Shown: piece by piece, positions 52,841 through 61,548 of the stretch
How positions within the stretch are numbered: position 1 is the stretch's first letter
How the letters are laid out: each line of letters begins with the position of its first letter
Assembly (NCBI RefSeq): GCF_002858745.1
Contig: NZ_PJRO01000015.1
Coordinates: 62,001 to 126,000 of the forward strand
Length of the DNA stretch: 64,000 bases
Direction: 5' to 3'
Source of the DNA: Mesorhizobium loti
GTDB lineage: Bacteria > Pseudomonadota > Alphaproteobacteria > Rhizobiales > Rhizobiaceae
The notes under the pieces: model-generated
The model's database searches: none
What the model saw: only the letters and a program-made list of their open reading frames with translations
What the model was told of the DNA's origin: nothing
Made by a program: the position numbers and the translations under genes

Positions 52841-53902
52841 ATGCGCGCTGTGGGCGGGATTATGGACAAATCGGGCAGCAACAAAGGCGAAGAAGAAGCG
52901 GAGACCGGCAGGCCAACGCTGAAGACGCTCGCCTTCATGACCGGGCTTGGTGTCACCACCGTCTCGCGAGCGTTGAAAGACGCCCCGGAGATCGGTGCCG
53001 AGACGCGCAAGCGCGTGCAGCTCGTCGCACGCCAGATCGGCTACCGGCCGAACCGTGCCGGCGTGCGCCTGCGCACGGGCAAAACCAACGTCATCTCCGT
53101 CGTGCTCAACACGACCGAGCAGATCGGCGGCTTCCTGTCCGATTTCATCTACGGCATTTCCGAACGGCTAGCGGCGACGCCCTACCATCTGGTTGTCGCG
53201 CCCTACTCCCACAACAACGATCCGATGGAGCCGATCCGTTATGTCGTGGAGACCGGCTCCGCTGACGGCATCATCATCTCGCGCACCGAGCCGAGCGACC
53301 CGCGTGTTCGCTATCTGACCGAGCGTGGTTTCCCCTTTGCAGCACATGGCCGCACGGCGATGGGGATCGAGCACGCCTATCATGATTTCGACAACGAGAC
53401 CTTCGCGCGGCTAGCCGTGCGGCGGCTGGCCGAACTCGGACGCCGACGCCTAGCGCTTCTGGCGCCGCCGACAGCCCTCACCTACCACCAGCATATGCGC
53501 GGCGGCTTCCTCGACGAAATGGACAGGCACGGACAGAGCGAGGTTCCGTTCTCGGCCGTCAGCAGCGACAACGTCATCGACGACATCCGCCGCCACACCA
53601 TAGAACTGATGCAGCGGACCGGCCGGCCCGATGGCATCGTTTGCGGCGCCGGCGGCCCGGCCTTCGCCCTCATCGCCGGCATTGAGGCGGCGGGGTTCAA
53701 GCTTGGGCGCGATATCGATCTCGTTGCCAAGGAACCGTTCAATCTGCTGCAGCTGGTGCGTCCAGAAATCCATGTCGTCGAAGAGGACTTCCGGCTTGCC
53801 GGACACGATCTGGCTACAGCCGTACTCAGCCGGATCGACGACAAATCGGCGGCGCCGATGCAGCGGCTGGTGGTGCCTACTGATGTGATCGCGCCAAGGT
53901 AG
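52841..53902 (+). CDS. LacI family transcriptional regulator
   Basis: 353 residues. The N-terminal helix-turn-helix (about 23-70) is PTLKTLAFMTGLGVTTVSRA, LKDAPEIGAETRKRVQLVAR, GYRPNRAGVRLRTGKTN, and the rest is a periplasmic-binding-like sugar domain. Two matching operators flank the divergent region. ATG 52841 is preferred over upstream in-frame codons, which lie beyond the operator; ATG 52862 is an alternative. It is divergent from the sugar ABC operon and surely controls it; the effector is probably the transported sugar. Confidence 0.9.
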   Translation: MRAVGGIMDKSGSNKGEEEAETGRPTLKTLAFMTGLGVTTVSRALKDAPEIGAETRKRVQLVARQIGYRPNRAGVRLRTGKTNVISVVLNTTEQIGGFLSDFIYGISERLAATPYHLVVAPYSHNNDPMEPIRYVVETGSADGIIISRTEPSDPRVRYLTERGFPFAAHGRTAMGIEHAYHDFDNETFARLAVRRLAELGRRRLALLAPPTALTYHQHMRGGFLDEMDRHGQSEVPFSAVSSDNVIDDIRRHTIELMQRTGRPDGIVCGAGGPAFALIAGIEAAGFKLGRDIDLVAKEPFNLLQLVRPEIHVVEEDFRLAGHDLATAVLSRIDDKSAAPMQRLVVPTDVIAPR

Positions 53903-53937
53903 CCGACTTCAGCCTTCCTCTTTACGAACAGAGAGCC

Positions 53938-55353
53938 TCAATCCTGCCCCCACGGCCCGTGGAAAGCGCCTGCCTCGTCGATGCGCTCGAAGCCATGCGC
54001 GCCGAAGAAATCGCGCTGCGCCTGGATGAGATTGGAGGTACCGCGGCCCTGGCGATAGCTGTCGAAATAGCCAAGCGCCGAAGACAGCGCGGGTACCGGC
54101 GCGCCGGCTTCCATGGCCAGCGCCACCACGTGCCGCAGCGCCGGGTGCGCTTCCTGCATCATCTTCACGAAATCCGGTGCCATTAGGAGGTTGGTCGTGG
54201 CGGCGCCGGCGCCAAAGGCTTCGGCCATCGTGTCCAGCATCTGCGAACGGATGATGCAGCCAGCGCGCCAGATCTTGGCGATCGTCGGCATCGGCAGGTT
54301 CCAGCCGAACTCCTTCGAAGCGCCAGCCATCACGGCGAACCCTTGCGCATAGGCCGCGATCTTGCCGGCAAACAGCGCCAGCTCCAGCTGCTTGAGCAGC
54401 GTTTCCCGCGGCGCCGTGATCTGTGCCACCCCGCCGCCGTAGATTTTCTCCGCTGCCAGCCGTTCATCCCTCAGCGACGACAACACGCGCGCCGCCACCG
54501 CCGCCTCGATGGCGGTTGCGGGAATGCCGAGTTGCTGCGCCTCGATCGCCGACCATTTTCCGGTGCCCTTCTGCCCGGCGCGATCGAGGATGATGTCGAC
54601 CACTGGCTGGCCGGTCCTGGCATCGTCGGCCTTCAGCACCTCGGCGGTGATTTCGATCAGATACGAATTCAGCCGGCCCTTGTTCCATTCGGCGAAGACC
54701 GCGCCGATCTCCTTTGGCGCCATCTCGAGCCCATCACGCAGGATACCGTAGATTTCGGCGATCATCTGCATGTCGGCATATTCGATGCCGTTGTGGATCG
54801 TCTTGACGAAATGGCCTGCCCCGTCCGGACCGAGCCAGGCCGCGCAGGGCTCGCCCTTGAACTTGGCAGAGATCGCGGTGAGGACGCCTTCGACCCGGCG
54901 CCAGGAGTCCTCCTTGCCGCCGACCATGATTGATGGGCCGTGCCGTGCGCCCTCTTCGCCGCCCGAAACGCCCATGCCGATGAAGGTCAGGCCCGAGCCC
55001 TCCAGCTCCTTGAAGCGCCGCATCGTGTCGCGGAAATTGGCGTTGCCGGCATCGATGATGATGTCGTTGGCGGCCAGTTCGCCGCGCAGCGCCGCGATCT
55101 GCTCGTCCACGGGGCTACCGGCCAGCACCATGATGATGATCGGCCGTGGCGGACGGATGGCGGCGGCGAGATCGGCAAGGCTTTCGCAAGGCACGACACG
55201 GCTGGCGAGATCACCGGCCTTGGCGACGAAATCATCGGTTCGCGACGGCGTCCGATTGTAGACCGCGATGCGGTGGCCTTTCTCGGCGATGTTGAGGGCG
55301 AGGTTGGAGCCCATCGTACCGAGGCCGATCAGGCCGATTTCGGCTTTTTCCAT
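53938..55353 (-). CDS. gnd: 6-phosphogluconate dehydrogenase, decarboxylating
   Basis: 471 residues, full length. The N-terminal motif IGLIGLGTMGSNLALNIAEK and the signature GGEEGARHGPSIMVGG are followed by FVKTIHNGIEYADMQMIAE, with the catalytic lysine, and TGKWSAIEAQQLG. It makes ribulose 5-phosphate, CO2 and NADPH in the pentose phosphate pathway. It is convergent with the LacI gene. A longer frame to 55431 adds an unrelated leader. Confidence 0.95.
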   Translation of the reverse strand: MEKAEIGLIGLGTMGSNLALNIAEKGHRIAVYNRTPSRTDDFVAKAGDLASRVVPCESLADLAAAIRPPRPIIIMVLAGSPVDEQIAALRGELAANDIIIDAGNANFRDTMRRFKELEGSGLTFIGMGVSGGEEGARHGPSIMVGGKEDSWRRVEGVLTAISAKFKGEPCAAWLGPDGAGHFVKTIHNGIEYADMQMIAEIYGILRDGLEMAPKEIGAVFAEWNKGRLNSYLIEITAEVLKADDARTGQPVVDIILDRAGQKGTGKWSAIEAQQLGIPATAIEAAVAARVLSSLRDERLAAEKIYGGGVAQITAPRETLLKQLELALFAGKIAAYAQGFAVMAGASKEFGWNLPMPTIAKIWRAGCIIRSQMLDTMAEAFGAGAATTNLLMAPDFVKMMQEAHPALRHVVALAMEAGAPVPALSSALGYFDSYRQGRGTSNLIQAQRDFFGAHGFERIDEAGAFHGPWGQD

Positions 55354-55503
55354 GCTGTCGTTCCTGTCTGCGAATAACGGCTGCGCCGTAGAGGTGATAT
55401 GATTGGCCTCAGGCACCCGCTTCGTCAACAAGGGGGCAGCTGTCCGCTCAGCGGAAATTTCAATCGATTAAGCTTCAGTCGAATGAACAATGGCCTGCTG
55501 ATG

Positions 55504-57126
55504 TCAGGGCCGGATGTCGATCGGGCCTTCCAGCTTCACCATCTCGAAATCCGAGACCAGGATATCGAGCCGCACCGTCCAGCGTCCCGGGAACGGGATG
55601 ACCAGACCGTCGACCAGCCAGGTGCCGTCGCCGGGCTTCGTCGCGATGCGTTTCAGCGGCTCGATCCCCGCTTCAGGCCGCGAAAGCACCAACGTCACCT
55701 CCTTGGCGTCGAGCGGTCCGAAATCGCCAGTCATCAGCATGATGCTGGCCGACACCGGCCCGGCTTTGCCGGGCGTCACAGTGAGATCAGCCATCGCCTG
55801 CAGCGTCATCATATGCGTCGCGACAGGCTCGGCCGCAGCAATCGCCAACGCGCGTGGCGGTGGCGTGAAACGCCAACCGGCGGCGATGCCAAAAATTGCC
55901 AGCACGATGGCGGTCTCGACCAAGATGGAACGCACCAGCCGGTGCCGCGCCGCGGTCTGCCCTGCTTCGGCAGGATGGGTCAGCACCCAGCGATTGGTGG
56001 CAGCGAGTGCGAATAGGCCGACCACAAGCGCGAGCTTTGCCAGCAGCAGCCGGCCGTAATCGGTGTCTACGAGCGCCGAAAACGTCTCTACCTGGATTAC
56101 CGCAAGCACAGTGCCGGCAATCACAAGGACCACGACCACCGGCAAAATGGCCGCCGAGAAGCGGTGCAGGAATATGTCCGCACCTGGCGCCTGACGCTTC
56201 AGTGTCACAGCCAGGGGCGCCAGCGCACCCGCCCAGAAAGCGATGCCCGCGCCATGGAGGAAGACCATGGGTCGTGTCAGCCATTGCGGTGCGGCGGCAC
56301 TGGCATGGCCGCTGGCGGCAAGCGCGACCCCGACCGCAACCAGCGCCACAGCGGCAAAGGGCTTGGCATCGACACGCGGCATGATCAGCGTCAGAAGTCC
56401 GAGCCCCAACGCGATGGCGGCAATCAATGCCGTCCAGACAAAACTGGTGGCAAAGGCAGTTTTCCAGACGATCGTTTCCGCGAACTGTTCGAACGGCGCG
56501 CCCAGGGCATCGAGGCCTTGCAGGCCGAGCGATACGGATGCCGCCACCAATCCTGAGAGCAGCATCACGACAACGAAGCGCTCGCCGCCGCGCGCGCCGC
56601 CAGCCAGCCAGCTGAGAGCGAATACGCCACCTACGCCCAGGAACAGGCCGAGATAGAGCACGAGCTTTGCCGCCCAGATAGCCCGATGCAGCCAGGGATC
56701 GACAATCTCGCCGGTTGTCGGCGCGGAACTCACCGAGCCGATAGAAAACAAGAGCGAACCGCCGACCGGGTGCCCATCAGTCGAAATCACGCGCCAGCTC
56801 AGCACATGCGTGCCTTTGCCAAGCGCCTGGGGATTGTCGATGTCGAGCGTCTGTCCGTCGCTGCGAAATGACGTCAGCCGCTGCTGCGTGCCGTCTGGCC
56901 GCACCAGGGTGAGCACCAGTGGCGAAACCGGTTCGCTGAATGCGAGCGAAAACCGGCTTGGGCTTTGCTGCAACATCGCCCCATCCGCCGGCTCGGTCTT
57001 GACCAGGCTGGCATGCGCTGAGGCTTGACCGGTCCCGAAAATAGCGAACATGCCAAACAGCACGACAATTGCACAAGCCAGGCGTTGAACGCCTGCTCGC
57101 GGATTGTGAAGGGCCAAATGCTGCAT
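55504..57126 (-). CDS. CopC-CopD fusion, copper transport protein
   Basis: 540 residues. A signal peptide (about 1-37) ends before His38 of AHASLVKTEPADG, the copper-binding N-terminal histidine of CopC. The beta-sandwich (about 38-135) ends with RVISTDGHPVGGSLLFSIG and its second ligand. About eight membrane helices of the CopD type follow (about 147-440). The C-terminal soluble tail (about 450-540) is a small beta domain (YtkA-like in appearance). Copper is taken from the periplasm towards the cytoplasm in the family. It is the last gene of the copper cluster. Confidence 0.9.
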   Translation of the reverse strand: MQHLALHNPRAGVQRLACAIVVLFGMFAIFGTGQASAHASLVKTEPADGAMLQQSPSRFSLAFSEPVSPLVLTLVRPDGTQQRLTSFRSDGQTLDIDNPQALGKGTHVLSWRVISTDGHPVGGSLLFSIGSVSSAPTTGEIVDPWLHRAIWAAKLVLYLGLFLGVGGVFALSWLAGGARGGERFVVVMLLSGLVAASVSLGLQGLDALGAPFEQFAETIVWKTAFATSFVWTALIAAIALGLGLLTLIMPRVDAKPFAAVALVAVGVALAASGHASAAAPQWLTRPMVFLHGAGIAFWAGALAPLAVTLKRQAPGADIFLHRFSAAILPVVVVLVIAGTVLAVIQVETFSALVDTDYGRLLLAKLALVVGLFALAATNRWVLTHPAEAGQTAARHRLVRSILVETAIVLAIFGIAAGWRFTPPPRALAIAAAEPVATHMMTLQAMADLTVTPGKAGPVSASIMLMTGDFGPLDAKEVTLVLSRPEAGIEPLKRIATKPGDGTWLVDGLVIPFPGRWTVRLDILVSDFEMVKLEGPIDIRP

Positions 57127-57180
57127 GGACTGAGATACCTGAGAGATTGCGGCGCGCCATAACAGGCGCGCCGCAGGCGA

Positions 57181-57702
57181 CTATTTCTTCGGCAGAAGCT
57201 TTAGGCCCGGCGCTGGATGCTCGAGTGCATCCTCATCCTGGCCGGCGGCCGGGATTTCTATCCAGCGGGCAGTGCCGCCACCTTCGCATTCCTGCACGAC
57301 CGGAAAGCGCAAGGTCTCACCGGCGGGCAGATTGCCGGTCAATCGCGCCCGCAGCACGAACTCGTCGTAGAATTCGTCCGGCAAGTTGCCGCCATTCCAG
57401 TTGACCTCGGTCACGCCTTCGCTGACCGCCTCACCCCACAGGGAGTAGGCCTTGGCATATTTGCCTTTTACCGTCTCCAGCTTCCATCCGGCCTTCGGCA
57501 TCGGCTTCACATCGATGACGCCTTCCGGAATCTTGATACGCACGGCGGTGGTCGCCTTACCGTCACAGCCATGCGGAACGCGGAAGATTGCCTTGTAGGT
57601 GGAATCCACCGATGTCTCCTTGGTCTCCAGCGAGACGTGGGCAAAGGCTGCCCCCATGCCGGCCCCCATGAAAAGGCCGGCCACGATCATGGTCCTGAAC
57701 AT
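57181..57702 (-). CDS. YcnI family copper-binding protein (DUF1775)
   Basis: 173 residues. The signal peptide (about 1-21) ends before His22 (AHVSLETKET), so mature YcnI would begin with histidine, as in the copper-binding Bacillus protein. FRVPHGCDGKATTAVRIKIP and the later AGWKLETVKG and FVLRARLTGNLPAGETLRFP match DUF1775. It binds periplasmic Cu(II). It lies between PCuAC and CopC-CopD in the same direction. Confidence 0.9.
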   Translation of the reverse strand: MFRTMIVAGLFMGAGMGAAFAHVSLETKETSVDSTYKAIFRVPHGCDGKATTAVRIKIPEGVIDVKPMPKAGWKLETVKGKYAKAYSLWGEAVSEGVTEVNWNGGNLPDEFYDEFVLRARLTGNLPAGETLRFPVVQECEGGGTARWIEIPAAGQDEDALEHPAPGLKLLPKK

Positions 57703-57734
57703 TTTAGTTCCTCTAAAATCGTGATTCTGAAAGA

Positions 57735-58295
57735 TCAGTTCGCGTGGTCGCCATGCGCCTTGGGCGCGGCACCACCAACGGCCTCGACATTGAACTCAAC
57801 CGTGACCGGCCCGGCCTTTTCGAAGGTCAGCGTCGCGGCGAATTTCTCGCCCTGCTTGGGTTGGCGATTGAGACCGATGAACATCAGGTGGTAGCCGCCA
57901 GGCGCGAGTTCCGCCTTGCCGTTGGCCGGAATGTCGAGGCCGGTGTCGAGCTTGCGCATGGTCATGACGCCGTCCTTGACCGACATCTCGTGCACCTCGG
58001 CCTTCTGCGAAACATCCGAGGCGATGGAGACCAGGCGGTCCGCTTCGCCACCGCTGTTCTTTATGGTCAGATAGCCGCCGGCCACCTTGGCGCCAGGTGG
58101 CGTGGCACGCGACCACGGATGATCGATCTCGAGGCTGCCGACCTTGAATTCATGCGCGAACGCAGCTGGCGCGCCGGCAAGCAACACAGCGAAGGTGGCG
58201 GACAGAAGACCAAGTCGTCCAAGAACGGACGCCCCGGACTTCAATGAATTGGCCAGGGAAGGTGCAGGCAAAAGAACGCCGTTGAAAACAGGCAT
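57735..58295 (-). CDS. PCu(A)C copper chaperone
   Basis: 186 residues from ATG 58295, with a signal peptide (cleavage near AFA-HE, about residue 47). The copper motif H-M-x10-M-x21-H-x-M is present in EVHEMSVKDGVMTMRKLDTG through ELAPGGYHLMFIGL. It delivers Cu(I) to cytochrome oxidase assembly in studied relatives. It is upstream of YcnI in the copper cluster. The leader before the signal core is longer than usual, so the start may be slightly downstream. Confidence 0.88.
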   Translation of the reverse strand: MPVFNGVLLPAPSLANSLKSGASVLGRLGLLSATFAVLLAGAPAAFAHEFKVGSLEIDHPWSRATPPGAKVAGGYLTIKNSGGEADRLVSIASDVSQKAEVHEMSVKDGVMTMRKLDTGLDIPANGKAELAPGGYHLMFIGLNRQPKQGEKFAATLTFEKAGPVTVEFNVEAVGGAAPKAHGDHAN

Positions 58296-58394
58296 GGGAT
58301 TGCTCCATGGGCAGACGCGCCGTTGTCGGACGCGAAGATGAGATAAGGGAAGAGAAACCGTGGCGCGGCCAAGGGCCAGCCGCAACGGCAAAAG

Positions 58395-58829
58395 TCAGGC
58401 AGAGACCGGTGGTGCACGCGGATTGCCCGGCGACCAGTCATGGCTGAAGCCAGCGACATCTCGGGCGGGAAAGGTAACGAGGAGGTTGGCGGCAAAGGCC
58501 AAGCCGTCGAACAGAGGAGAGGCTTCCGGCGGCGCGCCGAAGGCCGATGAATACATGTTGCAGCCCAGCACACAGCATGATTGCTGGTGCTGCTGCGGTT
58601 GCTCGCCAGGCGGCAGTTGCGCCGCGCCATCATGCGTACAGATGACGTTGCCGAAAGCATCAAGCTGGGCCGGATTGGGACCGGCGCCGGCGGCGAAAGC
58701 ACCTAGAACGGATTGCAGGACGAGCAGCCACGCGACAGCCAGGGCCGCCGGTATGCTCCATCTCCTGCGCCCGGCGATCACGGCGTCGCGCACTCCCTTG
58801 CCAATCTTCAAAGACCTACCACGAGCCAC
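58395..58829 (-). CDS. DUF2946 family protein
   Basis: About 144 residues if GTG 58829 is the start; no clear ribosome site decides between that and a TTG or GTG slightly downstream. One membrane helix (about 30-52) is followed by a Cys/His-rich part: CTHDGAAQ, QQHQQSCCVLGCN. DUF2946 proteins are found in copper loci and are thought to bind copper. It is the first gene of the cluster leading to CopC-CopD. Confidence 0.75.
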   Translation of the reverse strand: MARGRSLKIGKGVRDAVIAGRRRWSIPAALAVAWLLVLQSVLGAFAAGAGPNPAQLDAFGNVICTHDGAAQLPPGEQPQQHQQSCCVLGCNMYSSAFGAPPEASPLFDGLAFAANLLVTFPARDVAGFSHDWSPGNPRAPPVSA

Positions 58830-58888
58830 AGGGCCGGCAAACCGCCAAATGGCCGCTGCGGCAACAAGCCCATCACGGGAGATGAGCG

Positions 58889-59824
58889 TCAGACGATGTA
58901 CTGGCCGGTTGCCGCGGGACGTTTCGCCAGGACGTTCTGTCGGCCTTCGGGTGTCGAATCGAGCAGGGTCTGCCGTGCCGATGTCAGATGCTTGCGGCAG
59001 GCAGCTTCCACCTTCGCTGCATCGCGCGACTTGAGTGCCGCGATATAGGCAAGGTGCTCGGCCACCGCCGTCTCGTTGCGGCTGCGCTGGCCGGCCTTGT
59101 TCCATTGATAGTGGTAGTGAAAGATCATCGCGATGACATCGTAGAAATCGACAATGAAGCGATTGCGCGAGGCGCTGTGGATCAGTCGGTGGAAGCGCTC
59201 GTCCAGTTCCGAGAACTCGGGATAGCGGTTGGCAATATCCCGCGCCAGCGCGTGGTGCTCGCCTTCCAGGCGGTCGAGATCGGCCCAGACTGGGCTGTCG
59301 TCCGGCAAGGCAACAAACGCGGCCGCCGAGCGCAGCTCGAACATTTCGCGGATGTCGGCCAGTTCCAGCGCGAAGGCATGGGTGAAACCCTTCAGCACCC
59401 AATGGCTGTTGCGGCGCTTCTCGATCAGGCCGAACCGACTGAAGCGGATAAGGAACTCACGCACGCTGGTGGTGCCGACGCCGATCTCGCGTGCCAGTTC
59501 CAGCTCGTTGATCTGCATGCCGGCTTCAGCACCTTCAGCCAGCAGGCGCCGCATGAAAGAACGCTCGATGATCTGCGACAGCGAGTCGGTTTCCTCTTCC
59601 GGGAAGAAGTCCTCTTCCTTCGGAGTACGCAGCACGGTCTTGTCGCGCTTGTCCCAGGCGATCAGCCCGTTTTCAGCCATGCGGGCCAGGATACCGCGCA
59701 CCGTAGTGCGGCTCACTCCCAGCGTCGCTCCAAGCTCCGGCTCCGAGGGCAGGTTGCTGGTTTCCTCCAGCAACCGCAGGCAGCGGTTGTAAGCATCCTT
59801 GTAGACGTTGTTGCTCTTCGACAT
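58889..59824 (-). CDS. GntR family regulator with two winged-helix domains and FCD
   Basis: 311 residues. The first winged helix (about 9-68) reads NLPSEPELGATLGVSRTTVR, GILARMAENGLIAWDKRDKT. The second (about 82-148) reads LELAREIGVGTTSVREFLIR, FSRFGLIEKRRNSHWVLKGF. An all-helical FCD ligand domain follows. A typical GntR of the FadR group has one winged helix, so this is an unusual double. It is divergent from the fucose-type genes, and a dyad in between is a likely site. Confidence 0.88.
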   Translation of the reverse strand: MSKSNNVYKDAYNRCLRLLEETSNLPSEPELGATLGVSRTTVRGILARMAENGLIAWDKRDKTVLRTPKEEDFFPEEETDSLSQIIERSFMRRLLAEGAEAGMQINELELAREIGVGTTSVREFLIRFSRFGLIEKRRNSHWVLKGFTHAFALELADIREMFELRSAAAFVALPDDSPVWADLDRLEGEHHALARDIANRYPEFSELDERFHRLIHSASRNRFIVDFYDVIAMIFHYHYQWNKAGQRSRNETAVAEHLAYIAALKSRDAAKVEAACRKHLTSARQTLLDSTPEGRQNVLAKRPAATGQYIV

Positions 59825-59891
59825 TCTGTTCTCTTGGCCTGCGCGCCGTTGCCGGAAAGCGCTCTAGCCGAAAATGCCAATTGACGCTCAA

Positions 59892-59915
59892 ATGTTTTTT
59901 TACGATAAAAGACAT
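59892..59915. promoter_or_regulatory. Candidate GntR operator in front of the UxaA-type gene
   Basis: ATGTTTTTTTACGATAAAAG ACAT: an imperfect palindrome in the divergent region, 68 bases from the GntR start and 78 from the UxaA start. A similar sequence lies at 63211-63230 before the binding-protein gene. Confidence 0.5.
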
Positions 59916-59992
59916 TAACTGCAGGATTGCCGCTGTCAATCCGGCAGGAGCCCAAGACAATCCCAGGAATCCCAATCCCAGGAACCACCGCC

Positions 59993-61498
59993 GTGACCGC
60001 CGCCAATTCGATCGTGCTCTCGCCTTCCGACAATGTCGTCGTCGCCAACGGCCGGCTGGAAAAAGGGGCCGCGCTTCCGGGCGGCGCAGCCACAGCCGAT
60101 GCGATCGAATCCGGCCACAAGGTGGCGATAAGGCCGATCCAGGCCGGCTCCGCCGTCGTCAAATACGCGCAGGCGATCGGCCGCGCCACACAGGATATCG
60201 CGGCAGGCGAGCACGTGCATTCGCACAATCTGGTCTTCGAATCCGGTCGCATGCCGGTGGTGCCACCCTCGGCTCCACTGGAAGCCACCGAGACGGACAA
60301 GGTCCGCACCTTCATGGGTTATCGCCGCGCAGACGGCCGCGCCGGTACCCGCAATTTTGTCGGCATCATCGCCAGCGTGAACTGTTCGGCCACCGTCTGC
60401 CACGCGATTGCCGACGAGGCCAATCGCCGCCTGCTGCCGCTGTATCCCGGTATCGATGGTTTCGTGCCGATCGTGCACGGCCAGGGCTGCGGCATGAGCG
60501 CCACCGGCGATGGCATGATGGTTCTGCACCGTACGCTGGCCGGCTACGCGCGCCACCCCAATTTCGGCGGCGTGCTGATGGTCGGACTGGGCTGCGAGGT
60601 CAACCAGCTTACCCTCTACGGCCAGAAAGGCGTTGCCGCCGGCAAGCGGCATTTCAACATCCAGGACGCCGGCGGCTCGCGCAAATCGGTCGAAAAGGCG
60701 ATGGGTGTGCTGGCCGAAATCGCCGAGGAAGTCGGCAAACTGCAGCGCGAGCCGATCCCGGTCTCGGAGATCGTCGTCGGCCTGCAATGCGGCGGCTCGG
60801 ACGGCATGTCCGGCATCACCGCCAATCCGGCACTTGGCGCCGCGGTCGATCTGCTCGCCGGTGTCGGCGCCATCGGCATCCTCTCTGAGACCACCGAAAT
60901 CTACGGCGCCGAGCACCTGCTTGCCTATCGCGCCGCCACGCCCGAGATAGCCACCAAGCTCGACGGGCTAATCAAATGGTGGGAAAACCACACCGCCATG
61001 CACGGCGCTTCCATCGACAACAACCCCTCGCCCGGCAACAAGCGCGGCGGGCTGACCACCATTCTGGAAAAATCGCTCGGGGCTGTGGCCAAGGGCGGTC
61101 AGACCCCACTCAACGGCGTCTTTGCCTATGCCGAAAAGGTCACCGGCAGCGGCCTCGTCTTCATGGACACACCGGGCTACGACCCGGTCTCGGCCACCGG
61201 CCAGGTTGCGGGTGGCGCCAACGTCATCGTCTTCACGACCGGGCGCGGGTCCTGCTTCGGCAGCCACCCGACCCCTTCGATCAAAGTTGCCACCAACACC
61301 ACGCTCTTCGAAGCGATGGAAGAAGACATGGATGTCAATTGCGGCGTCATCGCCTCCGGCGACAGGACGATCGCCGAGATGGGCCGCGATATCTTCGAAC
61401 TAATCGTTGAGACCGCCTCGGGCAAGAAGACCAAAAGCGAACAGTTCGGCTATGGCGACAACGAGTTCGTGCCTTGGCATCTCGGCGCAACGCTGTAG
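59993..61498 (+). CDS. UxaA family dehydratase (altronate/fuconate-type)
   Basis: 501 residues from GTG 59993, preceded by AGGA. The N-terminal SAF-like part is followed by the UxaA core RRADGRAGTRNFVGIIASV, SATVCHAIAD, HGQGCGMS, GLGCEVNQL and GLQCGGSDGMSGITANPALG, with Cys and His metal ligands. Altronate and galactarate dehydratases share it. The neighbours (L-fucose-type dehydrogenase and FucU) suggest the substrate is a sugar acid such as L-fuconate, but this is an inference. A TTG 59927 start is less likely. Confidence 0.85.
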   Translation: MTAANSIVLSPSDNVVVANGRLEKGAALPGGAATADAIESGHKVAIRPIQAGSAVVKYAQAIGRATQDIAAGEHVHSHNLVFESGRMPVVPPSAPLEATETDKVRTFMGYRRADGRAGTRNFVGIIASVNCSATVCHAIADEANRRLLPLYPGIDGFVPIVHGQGCGMSATGDGMMVLHRTLAGYARHPNFGGVLMVGLGCEVNQLTLYGQKGVAAGKRHFNIQDAGGSRKSVEKAMGVLAEIAEEVGKLQREPIPVSEIVVGLQCGGSDGMSGITANPALGAAVDLLAGVGAIGILSETTEIYGAEHLLAYRAATPEIATKLDGLIKWWENHTAMHGASIDNNPSPGNKRGGLTTILEKSLGAVAKGGQTPLNGVFAYAEKVTGSGLVFMDTPGYDPVSATGQVAGGANVIVFTTGRGSCFGSHPTPSIKVATNTTLFEAMEEDMDVNCGVIASGDRTIAEMGRDIFELIVETASGKKTKSEQFGYGDNEFVPWHLGATL

Positions 61499-61548
61499 CT
61501 TCGACAAAGGCAGACGGCTGAGAAACAGCTGCGAATGGGAGTTTTTGC

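Noticed and set aside
58395..59402. Long 335-codon version of the DUF2946 gene
   Set aside because: The extra N-terminal part is antisense-free but overlaps the GntR gene in another frame and has no conservation; only the last 144 or so codons look real.
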